A DNA stretch of 64,000 nucleotides, taken from NCBI GenBank assembly GCA_003248655.1, contig QFPM01000013.1, forward strand, positions 45,855-109,854, given 5' to 3'. Source of the DNA: Microbacterium sp. (lineage in GTDB: Bacteria; Actinomycetota; Actinomycetes; Actinomycetales; Microbacteriaceae). The position numbers and the translations under genes were made by a program. This document shows, one piece after another, positions 45,357 to 53,551 of the stretch. Under the pieces are notes generated by a model, which searched no databases, was not told the origin of the DNA, and was given only the letters and a program-made list of their open reading frames with translations. Position 1 is the first letter of the stretch; the number at the start of each line of letters is the position of its first letter.

Positions 45357-46718
45357 TCAGAACGTCGGCGGGTCGCCTCGGTCGATCGGATGCAGGCCCT
45401 CGAGGTCGCGGAGCGCTCCCTTCAGGTCTGTGGATGCCGTGTCGACGACCGACCGGTAGCCGAGGCGTGCGGCCTCGGTGCGCCGCTGCTGGTGCTGCGT
45501 GACGGCGCGCACCTCGCCGGCGAGGCTCAGCTCGCCGATCGCGACGAGCTTCTGTGGCGTCGCCCTGCCGGTCACGGCGCTCGCGACGGCGAGCGCGATC
45601 GCGAGGTCGGCGGCCGGCTCGGTGAGCCGCACCCCGCCGACCGTCGAGACGTAGACGTCCTGGTCGGAGACGCGGATGCCGGCGCGCTTCTCGAGCACCG
45701 CGAGGATCATCGCGACACGCGCGCCGTCGACGCCGCTGACGATGCGGCGCGGGTTCGGCCCCGACCCCGCGAGGGTCAGCGCCTGCACCTCGACCGGCAG
45801 GGCGCGCCTGCCCTCGAGCGCGATCGTGACGCAGGTTCCGGGCTCCCGCGACCCGTGGCCGAGGAACAGCGCGCTCGGGTCCGGGACCTCGGCGATGCCG
45901 TGCTGGGTCTGCTCGAAGCATCCGATCTCATCGGTCGCGCCGAAGCGGTTCTTGAGCGCCCGCACGAACCGCAGGGACGTCTGCCGGTCGCCCTCGAAGT
46001 GGCACACGACATCGACCAGGTGCTCGAGGATGCGGGGGCCTGCCACTTGCCCATCTTTCGTGACGTGGCCGACGAGGATGACCGGCATCCCTCGCTCTTT
46101 CGCGACGCGGATGAGGGTGGATGCCACCTCGCGGACCTGACTCGGGTGGCCGGCGGCGCCGTCGACGAGGCTCGAGGCGACCGTCTGCACCGAGTCGACG
46201 ATGAGCAGATCGGGCGCGGTCTCATCGACGTGGCCGAGGACCGTCGCGAGGTCGGTCTCGCTCGCGAGGTACAGCTCGTCGTGCAGCGCGCCGGTGCGCT
46301 CGGCGCGCAGGCGCACCTGCCCGAGAGACTCCTCGGCGCTGACGTAGAGGACGCGCTGGCCCGCCCCGGCGGTTTTCGCGGCGACGTCGAGGAGCAGCGT
46401 CGACTTGCCGACGCCGGGCTCGCCCGACAGCAGGATCGCCGCCCCTGGCACGATGCCGCCGCCCAGCACGCGGTCGAACTCGCCGATGCCCGAGGTGCGC
46501 CGCGGCGTCTCACGGGTGTCGATGTCGGTGATCGGACGCGCCGCGCGCGCGGGCGCGAGCGCCGTCACCGCGGGCGCCGCGATGCCCGTCGAGGTCGCCG
46601 CCTCGACGACCGTGCCCCACTGCTGACACTCGCCGCATCGGCCGACCCACTTGGCGCTCGTCCACCCGCACTCCGTGCACCGGTACGCCAGGGTCGTCGC
46701 CGCACGTTTGGATGCCAT
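45357..46718 (-). CDS. radA: DNA repair protein RadA/Sms
   Basis: 453 residues from ATG 46718. An N-terminal C4 zinc finger (C14, C17, C28, C31 in YRCTECGWTSAKWVGRCGEC) is followed by a RecA-like ATPase with Walker A GEPGVGKST (99-107), the RadA-specific KNRFG motif (LKNRFGATDE) and a Lon-protease-like C-terminal domain without catalytic residues. RadA drives branch migration during recombinational repair. Typical length. No ribosome site of note. Confidence 0.97.
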   Translation of the reverse strand: MASKRAATTLAYRCTECGWTSAKWVGRCGECQQWGTVVEAATSTGIAAPAVTALAPARAARPITDIDTRETPRRTSGIGEFDRVLGGGIVPGAAILLSGEPGVGKSTLLLDVAAKTAGAGQRVLYVSAEESLGQVRLRAERTGALHDELYLASETDLATVLGHVDETAPDLLIVDSVQTVASSLVDGAAGHPSQVREVASTLIRVAKERGMPVILVGHVTKDGQVAGPRILEHLVDVVCHFEGDRQTSLRFVRALKNRFGATDEIGCFEQTQHGIAEVPDPSALFLGHGSREPGTCVTIALEGRRALPVEVQALTLAGSGPNPRRIVSGVDGARVAMILAVLEKRAGIRVSDQDVYVSTVGGVRLTEPAADLAIALAVASAVTGRATPQKLVAIGELSLAGEVRAVTQHQQRRTEAARLGYRSVVDTASTDLKGALRDLEGLHPIDRGDPPTF

Positions 46719-46794
46719 GGACTCAGGCTAGCCGCGGCATCCGACATCGACCCTCAGCGCGCGTCGGTCGACGGCCCCAGCTACGGGGTCCCGG

Positions 46795-47748
46795 TCAGCG
46801 CAGCGAGTCGGCGACCGAGCGCAGCGCGTCGGCGGAGTGGTGGAACAAGCCCAGCTCTTCCTCCGAGAACGCCGTCTCGCGAATCGGCTCGGCGCCCACC
46901 GCGGAGACGACCGAGGGTACGGAGAGGGCGACGCCGCTGACGCCGAGGAAGTCATCCAGCACGGTGGACACGGGCATCACGGAGTGCTCGTCGTTCAGGA
47001 TCGCCTCCACGATCCGCGCGCTCGAGAGCCCGATGGCGTAGTTCGTCGCGCCCTTGCCCTGGATGACCTTGTACGCGGCATCCCGCACCTCGATCGCGAT
47101 CTGGTCGAGTTCGTCCTTCGTGAACTTCGGCTGACCGTCGAACGGCTGCCACTCGAGAATCGGCACGGTGCCGATCGTCGCGTGCGACCACAGCGGGAAC
47201 TCGGTGTCGCCGTGCTCGCCGACGATGTACGCGTGCACGCTCGAGATCGAGACGCCGGCGCGGCGCGCGATCTTCCAGCGCAGGCGCGAGGTGTCGAGCA
47301 CGGTGCCCGAGCTGAAGACTCGTTCGCGCGGCAGGCCGCTGACCTCCTGCGCGATCACAGCCATGACGTCGGCGGGGTTGGTGACGACCACGAAGACGGC
47401 ATCCGGGGAACGCTCGAGCAGTTCGGGGACGAGCGAGCGCAGGATGCCGGCGTTGATGCCCGCGAGGTCGATGCGGGTCTGCCCGGGCTTCTGAGCGGCG
47501 CCCGCCGTGATGACGATGACGTGCGAGCCCGCCGTGACATCGAGGTCGGCACCGCCGATGATGTCGCTCGCGCCGGTGAACTGGGCTCCGTGCGCGAGGT
47601 CGAGGACTTCGGCTTCGACCTTCGCCTGGGCGATGTCGTACAGCGCCACGTGGCGTGCAGACTCGCGGATGAGCGACGCGTAGGCCACGGAGGATCCGAC
47701 CGCTCCCGCTCCGATGACGGTCAGTTTCGAGTTCTCGATCGCGCTCAT
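46795..47748 (-). CDS. ldh: L-lactate dehydrogenase
   Basis: 317 residues from ATG 47748 (in-frame upstream extension unsupported). Reduces pyruvate to L-lactate with NADH in the cytoplasm. The NAD motif GAGAVGSSVAYA starts near residue 13, with DIAQAKVEAEVLDLAHG after strand 2 (NAD-type Asp), TAGAAQKPGQTRIDL (catalytic Arg loop), VVTNPADVM, and the active-site His in VGEHGDTEFPLWS. Malate dehydrogenases share the fold, but the loop QKPGQTR with Gln fits lactate. Normal length. Confidence 0.94.
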   Translation of the reverse strand: MSAIENSKLTVIGAGAVGSSVAYASLIRESARHVALYDIAQAKVEAEVLDLAHGAQFTGASDIIGGADLDVTAGSHVIVITAGAAQKPGQTRIDLAGINAGILRSLVPELLERSPDAVFVVVTNPADVMAVIAQEVSGLPRERVFSSGTVLDTSRLRWKIARRAGVSISSVHAYIVGEHGDTEFPLWSHATIGTVPILEWQPFDGQPKFTKDELDQIAIEVRDAAYKVIQGKGATNYAIGLSSARIVEAILNDEHSVMPVSTVLDDFLGVSGVALSVPSVVSAVGAEPIRETAFSEEELGLFHHSADALRSVADSLR

Positions 47749-47831
47749 GATCCACAGTCTTGCAGTGCACCCGCCTCCTTGCCAGTGTCGGACCCCCGGG
47801 CAAAACTGGACCCACCGACCGAGGGAGTTCC

Positions 47832-48524
47832 ATGTCGACCGCACCCGCCCTTCCGCCCGTCGTCGATGCCGAGACCTGGCAGCGCGAGCTCGACGCTCTG
47901 CGCGTGCGCGAGAAGGCGGCGACGCGCGAACTCGACGCCGTCGCCGCGCAGCGCAGGCGGCTGCCGATGGTGAAGCTCCCCGAGTACACGCTCGAGGGCG
48001 CCGACGGGCCCGTGACCCTCGCCGAGCTGTTCCGCGACAAGACGCAGCTGATCGTCTACAGCCACATGTGGTTCCCGGGCAAGCAGTGGCAGTGCCCCGG
48101 CTGCACCGGCTGGACGGCGCAGTTCACGCGGCTCGACTTCCTCGATATGTACGACGCCCGCTTCGTCATCGTCACCCAAGGGCCGATCGAGGAGGCGCTC
48201 GAGTACAAGGAGCGCGTCGGAAACCAGATGGAGTGGTATTCGACCGCGAACAGCCCCTTCGGCGCTGACATAGGCGCTCCGCCGGATGCCGGGTTCGCCG
48301 TCAACGTGTTCCTGCGCGACGGCGACACCGTCTACCGCACCTGGCACACCGACGGACGGGGCACCGAGCAGCTCGGTCACATCCCGGGACTCGTCGACGT
48401 GCTGCCCTACGGCCGCCAGGAGCAGTGGCAAGACGTGCCCGCCGGCTGGCCGCAGTATCCGACGTATGACCGGGGGCGTAGCTCGGAGGAGATCGCCGCC
48501 GCCTACGGCCCGTCGGCGGGCTGA
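47832..48524 (+). CDS. DUF899 thioredoxin-like protein
   Basis: 230 residues from ATG 47832 with GAGGGAG upstream. The family pattern is clear: WQRELDALRVREKAATRELDA at the start, KLPEYTLEGADGPVTLAELF, HMWFPGKQWQCPGCTGWTAQF with a CPGC pair in the position of a thioredoxin CXXC, then AFVNVFLRDGDTVYRTW-like and LDVLPYGRQE. DUF899 proteins are presumed redox proteins of unknown substrate. Divergent from ldh. Confidence 0.88.
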   Translation: MSTAPALPPVVDAETWQRELDALRVREKAATRELDAVAAQRRRLPMVKLPEYTLEGADGPVTLAELFRDKTQLIVYSHMWFPGKQWQCPGCTGWTAQFTRLDFLDMYDARFVIVTQGPIEEALEYKERVGNQMEWYSTANSPFGADIGAPPDAGFAVNVFLRDGDTVYRTWHTDGRGTEQLGHIPGLVDVLPYGRQEQWQDVPAGWPQYPTYDRGRSSEEIAAAYGPSAG

Positions 48525-48581
48525 GTCGCCCGCTGGTGCGCGGGTTCGCGGCATCCGCCCGCGTGTCGTAAACTGGACGAC

Positions 48582-48672
48582 GGTGACGTGTCCGAGCGGC
48601 CGAAGGTGCAACTCTCGAAAAGTTGTGTAGGGTAACCCCCTACCGTGGGTTCAAATCCCACCGTCACCGCCA
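48582..48672 (+). tRNA. tRNA-Ser (CGA)
   Basis: The acceptor stem is GGTGACG/CGTCACC, the anticodon stem is CAACT/AGTTG with loop CTCGAAA (anticodon CGA), the long class II variable arm is about GTAGGGTAACCCCCTAC, and the T loop is TTCAAAT. Discriminator G at 48669 is followed by an encoded CCA (48670-48672), unlike the three tRNAs at 1.4-1.7 kb. Confidence 0.95.
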
Positions 48673-48721
48673 GGGGGCGCTGATCGCTTTTCGTAGGTGC
48701 CGACAATGGTATGTTGCCGCC

Positions 48722-49069
48722 ATGCGTGCGACGATTCATCGCCACGGCCGTCTGCTCGGCACAGCGTCGCTGATCGCCGCGATCGTCGCCGTGGTGTCGC
48801 CGTTCGCGACGACTTTGCTCATGATTCCGGTCTTGTTCGGTCAGGTTCCGAAGCCGCCGGTAAACGTGACGGCCATCGTGCTGATCGTCAGCGCAGTGCT
48901 GGCGATCTTCGCTCTGGCGGCCGGAACCGCGGTGTGGGTCGTGGGTGCACCCGGGCGCGGCCTCGGCATGGCGGCCGTGCTGACCGTCGGAATAACCATC
49001 GTGAGTATCGCGATCCCTCTCGCGGGCGGCTTCATGATGGGGATGGCCCACCAGCAGATGCGCGGCTAG
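48722..49069 (+). CDS. Small membrane protein of unknown function
   Basis: 115 residues from ATG 48722. Three hydrophobic segments (about 14-38, 48-75, 82-104) and a short tail MGMAHQQMRG. No family recognised. Its TAG stop shares the CTAG palindrome with the stop of the convergent next gene, so both genes end on the same four bases. Codons upstream in frame belong to the tRNA and are not coding. Confidence 0.7.
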   Translation: MRATIHRHGRLLGTASLIAAIVAVVSPFATTLLMIPVLFGQVPKPPVNVTAIVLIVSAVLAIFALAAGTAVWVVGAPGRGLGMAAVLTVGITIVSIAIPLAGGFMMGMAHQQMRG

Positions 49070-49719
49070 CCCGCCGCCTGCACCCTGACCCACCGATCGA
49101 ACGCCTCGGCGTTCGCGCGCTGAGTGGGGATGACGCCGTCGAGCGCCCGCGCGAGGCACGTCTCGAGTCGGGCGCTCTCGCCGGCATCCATCAGAAGGAG
49201 CGCTTCGGCGCGCGCGAAGAAGACCTCGTGCGCCTCGCCGTGGATGTGGCCGAGGTTGTTGGCGCGGACCGTGCGCAGCATTCCGCTCGGCGTCAGAAGC
49301 TCATCGAGTTGCGTCCACACGCCGAGTTCCAGTTGCTCAGCGATGCCCGCCACGGTGCGCGCGGCTGACGCCTCGTCGGTGACCTCCCACCAGGCATCCG
49401 CGCCCGGCGGGCTACCGGCGGGGTGCACCCGATCCCGGAAGAGGCCGAGATGCTCGGTGACGTTCTTCGGCATCGCGGCCCCGAGCAGGTGGCTCTGCCA
49501 CCGCAACCAGGGCTCGGGCGCGACGGAGATGTTGACGACGCACCGGAGGCGCTCGGAGCTGCTCCACGACGCGGACTGCACGTTGACGATCGCCCAGTCG
49601 CCCTGCGCGCTCGCCTTTCGCCAGGTCGGCGCGGATCCCTTGTATCCGTGCCGCCGCGCATCGTGGCCGAATGTATCGCGGAGGGCTTGCTTCAGCGCAG
49701 TCTGCGCGGTCACGACCAC
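49066..49719 (-). CDS. DUF4304 protein
   Basis: 217 residues from GTG 49719 (GTG 49713 also in frame; neither has a strong ribosome site). TALKQALRDTFGHDARRHGYKGSAPTWRK opens a DUF4304-type domain: a long helix, then WAIVNVQSASWSSSERLRCVVNISV, and the later WWEVTDEASAARTVAGIAEQL. Family members are soluble, sometimes near toxin-immunity or phage genes; function unknown. Convergent with the small membrane protein gene, overlapping by four bases. Confidence 0.8.
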   Translation of the reverse strand: MVVTAQTALKQALRDTFGHDARRHGYKGSAPTWRKASAQGDWAIVNVQSASWSSSERLRCVVNISVAPEPWLRWQSHLLGAAMPKNVTEHLGLFRDRVHPAGSPPGADAWWEVTDEASAARTVAGIAEQLELGVWTQLDELLTPSGMLRTVRANNLGHIHGEAHEVFFARAEALLLMDAGESARLETCLARALDGVIPTQRANAEAFDRWVRVQAAG

Positions 49720-49763
49720 ACTCTGGCATGACAGCGGCCGGGTGTCACCGCGGTGAGCGCGAT

Positions 49764-49840
49764 CAGTCGCATGGCGCTCGCGCCCGGGGCCGCCCCACGT
49801 GCCCCATGCGTGTACATCAGCCCCAACCGCCATGCGACTG
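49764..49840. repeat. Family D inverted-repeat element, copy 1 (77 bp)
   Basis: CAGTCGCATGGCG (49764-49776) pairs perfectly with CGCCATGCGACTG (49828-49840). The right half and its flank closely match copy 2 at 53441-53517, including AGCCCCA before the arm and a G-R-ACAG string after it. It lies between the DUF4304 start and the lacI stop. Confidence 0.9.
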
Positions 49841-49855
49841 GAACAGGTCATACCG

Positions 49856-50929
49856 CTACTTGACCCGCTCCGGACTCGCGCTTGACCCGTGCCCACGGGC
49901 GGGCCCTGACCCGCCGGTGGATGCGCGGGCGACAAGTTCCGGTCGGAATCGCGCCTGCCGTGAGACCGCGCTCGCCTCTGCGGTGCTGGCGCCGTCGGCG
50001 AGGGCCTCGAGCAGCAGGTCGACGGCGGCCTCTCCGATGGCGCGGGCGGGCTGGCGGATCGAGGTCAGCGGCACGACCGCGGCTTGCGCGAAGTCGATGT
50101 CGTCGTAGCCGATCAGGGCGATGTCCTCGGGCACGCGCACGTGGCCGAGGATCGCGGTGCCCTGCAACACGCCCACCGCGAGCAGGTCGTTGGCGCAGAA
50201 CACCGCGTCGGGCCGCTCGCCGGGGGGCCTCCGGGCGATGGCCTCGCCGGCATCCCTGCCCTGCAGCACGGTGAGGGCGTCGAGCTCGATCACCTCGAGC
50301 TGTGCTCCCGGGGTCTGGGCGAGAGCCCGACGGGCGCCTTCGAGTCGGTCGGCGACCTGCCGGATCGTGAGCGGTCCGCCGACGAACGCGATGCGGCGGC
50401 GGCCCCGATCGAGCAGGTGCTGCACGGCGAGCATCCCGCCCTCGACGTCGTCGACGGCGACCGACGGTACGCCGCCGCCCGGCAGCTCTCCGTCGACGAG
50501 GACGAGGGGGATGCCGCCGTCGATGACGCGACGGAGGGCGCTTGCGGTGACGTCGGTGGGGGTGAGCAGGACGCCGCCGACGCGCTGCTCGCGGAAGAGG
50601 TCGAGGTAGGCGCTCTCGCGCTCGAGCGACTGGTCGCTGTTGCCGACGAGGACGGCCATGCCCTCGCGCGCCGCGCGCTCCTCCGCGCCACGGGCGACCT
50701 CGGCGAAGAACGGGTTCGCGCTGTCGAGCACGATGAGCCCGATCGAGCGGCTACGCCCGGCGCGCAGTTGCCGTGCGGCGTCGTTGCGCACGTAACCGAG
50801 CCGGTCGATCGCCTCGTGGACGCGGGCGACGGTCGCCGCGGCGACCCTGTCGGGACGGTTGAGCACGTTGGAGACCGTGCCGACCGAGACGGATGCCGCG
50901 GCGGCGACATCCTTCACGCTGATCGACAA
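49856..50929 (-). CDS. LacI family transcriptional regulator
   Basis: 357 residues from TTG 50929 (GGAGCAG site). The N-terminal LacI HTH is complete: SVKDVAAAASVSVGTVSNVLNRPDRVAAATVARVHEAIDRLGYVRN. A periplasmic-binding-protein-like sugar domain follows (RSIGLIVLDSANPFFAEVARG, GVLLTPTDV, DAVFCANDLLAVGVLQ, IALIGYDDIDFAQAAVVPLTSIRQP). Divergent from a truncated rhamnulokinase gene only about 16 bases away, so its original promoter region may have been lost in the same deletion; a rhamnose or deoxysugar regulon is a reasonable guess. Confidence 0.93.
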   Translation of the reverse strand: MSISVKDVAAAASVSVGTVSNVLNRPDRVAAATVARVHEAIDRLGYVRNDAARQLRAGRSRSIGLIVLDSANPFFAEVARGAEERAAREGMAVLVGNSDQSLERESAYLDLFREQRVGGVLLTPTDVTASALRRVIDGGIPLVLVDGELPGGGVPSVAVDDVEGGMLAVQHLLDRGRRRIAFVGGPLTIRQVADRLEGARRALAQTPGAQLEVIELDALTVLQGRDAGEAIARRPPGERPDAVFCANDLLAVGVLQGTAILGHVRVPEDIALIGYDDIDFAQAAVVPLTSIRQPARAIGEAAVDLLLEALADGASTAEASAVSRQARFRPELVARASTGGSGPARGHGSSASPERVK

Positions 50930-50944
50930 TGGCTGCTCCGGCGG

Positions 50945-51775
50945 GTTGACGAGGGGAAGTCCTCACACTATCCGATCGGGCCGCTCCTGCCTGAGGTCAG
51001 TACGGTGATCGGCGGCACCGCCGACGTCGTCGCCGTCGGATCGCACGACACGGCATCCGCCGTCGTCGCCGTGCCGATGCAGGCGGATTCCGCGGCCTAC
51101 ATCCCCTGCGGCACCTGGGGCCTGGTGGGCGTCGAGGTCGCGCGCCCGGTGCTGACGGCCGCCGCGCTCGCCGCGAAGGTCACCAACGAGGGCGGAGTGG
51201 ACGGCCGGGTGCGCCTGCTGCGCAACGTCATGGGCCTGTGGATCCTCACCGAGACCGTGCGCGGCTGGGAGCGCGACGGCGACGCGGTCGACCTTCCCGC
51301 GCTGTTGGATGCCGCCGCCGCGGTGCCCGCGGCATCCGTCCCCGTCTTCGACGTCGACGACCCGAGGTTCCTGCCCCCGAGCGACGCGCAGCCCGGCGGG
51401 ATGCCCGCGCGCATCGACGCCTGGTGCGCCGAGCACAACCTCGCCGCGCCGCGCACCCGCGCCGAGTACGCCCGGTCGATCGTCGAATCGCTCGCGCAGG
51501 CGTTCGCGGATGCCGCTGCAACCGCAGGCCGCCTCGGCGGCGTTGACGTGCGCACCATCCACCTCGTCGGAGGCGGCGCGCAGAACGCGCTGCTGTGCCA
51601 GCGCACCGCCGATCGCGCCGGCATTCCCGTGCTCGCCGGCCCCGTCGAGGCGACGGCGCTCGGCAACATCCTGGTGCAGGGGCGCGCGGCGGGCTTCGTC
51701 ACCGGCGACCTCGAGGCGCTGCGCGACCTCGTGCGTCGCACGCACCCCCCGCGGCGGTTCGATCCCGCGGTCTAG
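50945..51775 (+). pseudogene. rhaB: Rhamnulokinase remnant, 5' half missing
   Basis: An open frame of about 276 codons encodes only the C-terminal part of a rhamnulokinase: IGPLLPEV (from 50975), VVAVGSHDTASAVVAVPM, AYIPCGTWGLVGVEV, LRNVMGLWILTETVRGW, and HLVGGGAQNALLCQRTADRAG with a final EATALGNILVQGRAAG. Intact enzymes are about 470-490 residues, so the sugar-binding N-terminal domain is gone. The similarity starts about 45 bases from the lacI start codon, with no plausible start or ribosome site. The kinase cannot work alone. The remaining frame has no stop, so the loss may be recent. Confidence 0.85.
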
Positions 51776-51784
51776 GCTCGACGC

Positions 51785-53377
51785 ATGGACCCGGCCGGGT
51801 GGACGTTCCTGATACTCGGGCTCGCGATCGTCGCCTTCGTGAGCGGCCGCGTGCCGCTCGCCGTCGTCTCGATCGGCGTCGCGCTGGCCCTGTGGGCGAC
51901 CGGCGTGCTGACCCTCGGCGAGGCGTTCTCCGGGTTCGGCGACCCGACGGTCCTGTTCATCGCGAGCCTGTTCGTGGTGAGCGAGTCGTTGGATGCCACG
52001 GGCGTGACCGCCTGGCTCGGCCAGCAGGTCGTGGCGCGCGCGGGGCGCAACCGCCGCAGCCTCACGGTCGTGATCGGCACGATGGCCGCGGTGTTATCTG
52101 CGTTCATCTCGATCAACGGTGCGGTCGCGGCGCTTCTGCCGGTCGCGGTCGTCGTGGCGGTGCGCGCGGGGGTCGTCCCGTCGAAGATGCTCGTGCCGCT
52201 CGCGTTCGCCGCGAGCGCGGGGTCGCTTCTGACACTCACGGGCACGCCCGTCAACATCGTCGTTTCCGAGCTCGCCGCCGCGGCGGGCGGACGGGAGTTC
52301 GGCTTCTTCGAGTTCGCGCTCGTCGGGGTTCCCCTGGTCGTGCTCACGGTCGCGATCGTCGCCCTCGGCGGCGACCGGCTGCTGCCCGCGCGCACCCCCG
52401 AGCACTTCGGTGACGCACCCGATCCGAGCGAACGCGCCCGTGAGCTGCGCGACAGCTACGCCGTCGAGCTGGAGACCGAGAGGCTCTTCACCGTGCAGGA
52501 CGGCGTAGCCGAAGTCCTGATCGCGCCGCGCTCGCGGTTCATCGGCAAGACGATCTCCGCGGGGATGACGACCGCCGACGAGAACCTCGTCATCCTGGCG
52601 GTCCGCCGCGGCGACGACGAGGGGCCGAACGCCTCCCGCGGCACGGGCGTGGCCGGTTCGTTGACGCTACAAGCGGGCGATGCCGTGCTCGTGCAAGGCC
52701 CGTGGGCCGCCCTCACCCGCTACACGCAGTCGCCCGACGTCATTGCCGTGACCCCGCCGCAGACCCTGCAGCGTGCGGTGCCGCTCGGGCGCGGCGCGAA
52801 GCGCGCCCTTGGCATCCTCGCGGTCATGGTCGTGCTGCTCGCGACGGGACTCGTTCCGCCCGCCGTCGCGAGCCTCCTCGCCGCGGGCGCGCTGATCCTC
52901 ACGCGCGTGCTCACGGTTCCGCAGTCGTACCGGGCGATCTCGTGGACGACCGTGATCCTCATCGCCGGCATGGTGCCCTTGTCGACGGCCTTCATCGCCA
53001 CGGGCGCGGCGGGACGCGTCGCAGACGTCGTGCTCGCGGTGATCCCGTCGGGGTCGCCGCAGCTCGCGCTCCTGCTGCTGTGCGCGCTGACGATGGTGCT
53101 CGGCCAGTTCATCTCGAACGTCGCGACCGTGCTGATCGTCGCCCCGATCGCCGTCGCGACGGCGCAGAGCCTCGACGCCAGCATCCTTCCGTTCATGATG
53201 GCGCTGACGGTCGCCGGCGCCGCGTCGTTCCTCACGCCCGTCGCGACGCCGGCGAACCTGATGGTGCTGCAGCCCGGCGGCTACCGCTTCGGCGACTACT
53301 GGCGCCTGGGCGCGCCGCTCATGCTCGTCTACCTCGCCGTCGCGGTGCTGTACGTGCCGCTCGTCTGGCCGTTCTGA
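51785..53377 (+). CDS. SLC13/DASS family permease with TrkA-C domain
   Basis: 530 residues from ATG 51785. Ten or more membrane helices in two blocks (1-205 and 345-530) are separated by a cytoplasmic TrkA-C (RCK_C) domain (about 225-320: VAEVLIAPRSRFIGKTISAGM). The DASS repeat signature SxTGTPxN appears as LTLTGTPVNIVVS in the first half. The second half has SFLTPVATPANLMVL and the family pore loop ISNVATVLIVAPIAV. Likely a sodium-coupled anion or carboxylate transporter; substrate unknown. It begins nine bases after the rhaB remnant. Confidence 0.9.
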   Translation: MDPAGWTFLILGLAIVAFVSGRVPLAVVSIGVALALWATGVLTLGEAFSGFGDPTVLFIASLFVVSESLDATGVTAWLGQQVVARAGRNRRSLTVVIGTMAAVLSAFISINGAVAALLPVAVVVAVRAGVVPSKMLVPLAFAASAGSLLTLTGTPVNIVVSELAAAAGGREFGFFEFALVGVPLVVLTVAIVALGGDRLLPARTPEHFGDAPDPSERARELRDSYAVELETERLFTVQDGVAEVLIAPRSRFIGKTISAGMTTADENLVILAVRRGDDEGPNASRGTGVAGSLTLQAGDAVLVQGPWAALTRYTQSPDVIAVTPPQTLQRAVPLGRGAKRALGILAVMVVLLATGLVPPAVASLLAAGALILTRVLTVPQSYRAISWTTVILIAGMVPLSTAFIATGAAGRVADVVLAVIPSGSPQLALLLLCALTMVLGQFISNVATVLIVAPIAVATAQSLDASILPFMMALTVAGAASFLTPVATPANLMVLQPGGYRFGDYWRLGAPLMLVYLAVAVLYVPLVWPF

Positions 53378-53388
53378 TCGGTCGACTC

Positions 53389-53444
53389 GCCCGGCGCCCG
53401 GCGCCCGGCGCCCGGCGCTCGGTGCCCGGTGCCCGGTGCCCGGT
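53389..53444. repeat. Tandem heptamer repeat (8 units)
   Basis: Eight consecutive 7-base units: four GCCCGGC, one GCTCGGT, three GCCCGGT, running into the left arm of repeat D2. It sits in the convergent gap between the SLC13 permease and D,D-carboxypeptidase genes, so it encodes nothing and is a likely length-variable locus between strains. Confidence 0.92.
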
Positions 53445-53517
53445 CGCATGGCGCATTCGCCTGACGCCGCCTCACCTGCCGCACGCGTGCTCACGAGCCC
53501 CAGCCGCCATGCGACTG
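53441..53517. repeat. Family D inverted-repeat element, copy 2 (77 bp)
   Basis: GTCGCATGGCG (53443-53453) pairs with CGCCATGCGAC (53505-53515); measured to the same outer edges as copy 1 the element is again 77 bases. The right half and flank are close to copy 1 and in the same orientation. Together the two copies bracket lacI, the rhaB remnant and the SLC13 permease. Confidence 0.88.
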
Positions 53518-53551
53518 GGACAGATCCGAGCGCGATGTCGGGCCGGAGCGC

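Noticed and set aside
49066..49069. Overlapping stop codons (CTAG) as a possible sequencing error joining two genes
   Set aside because: Both frames end naturally on the same palindrome and the protein ends fit; short convergent overlaps are ordinary.
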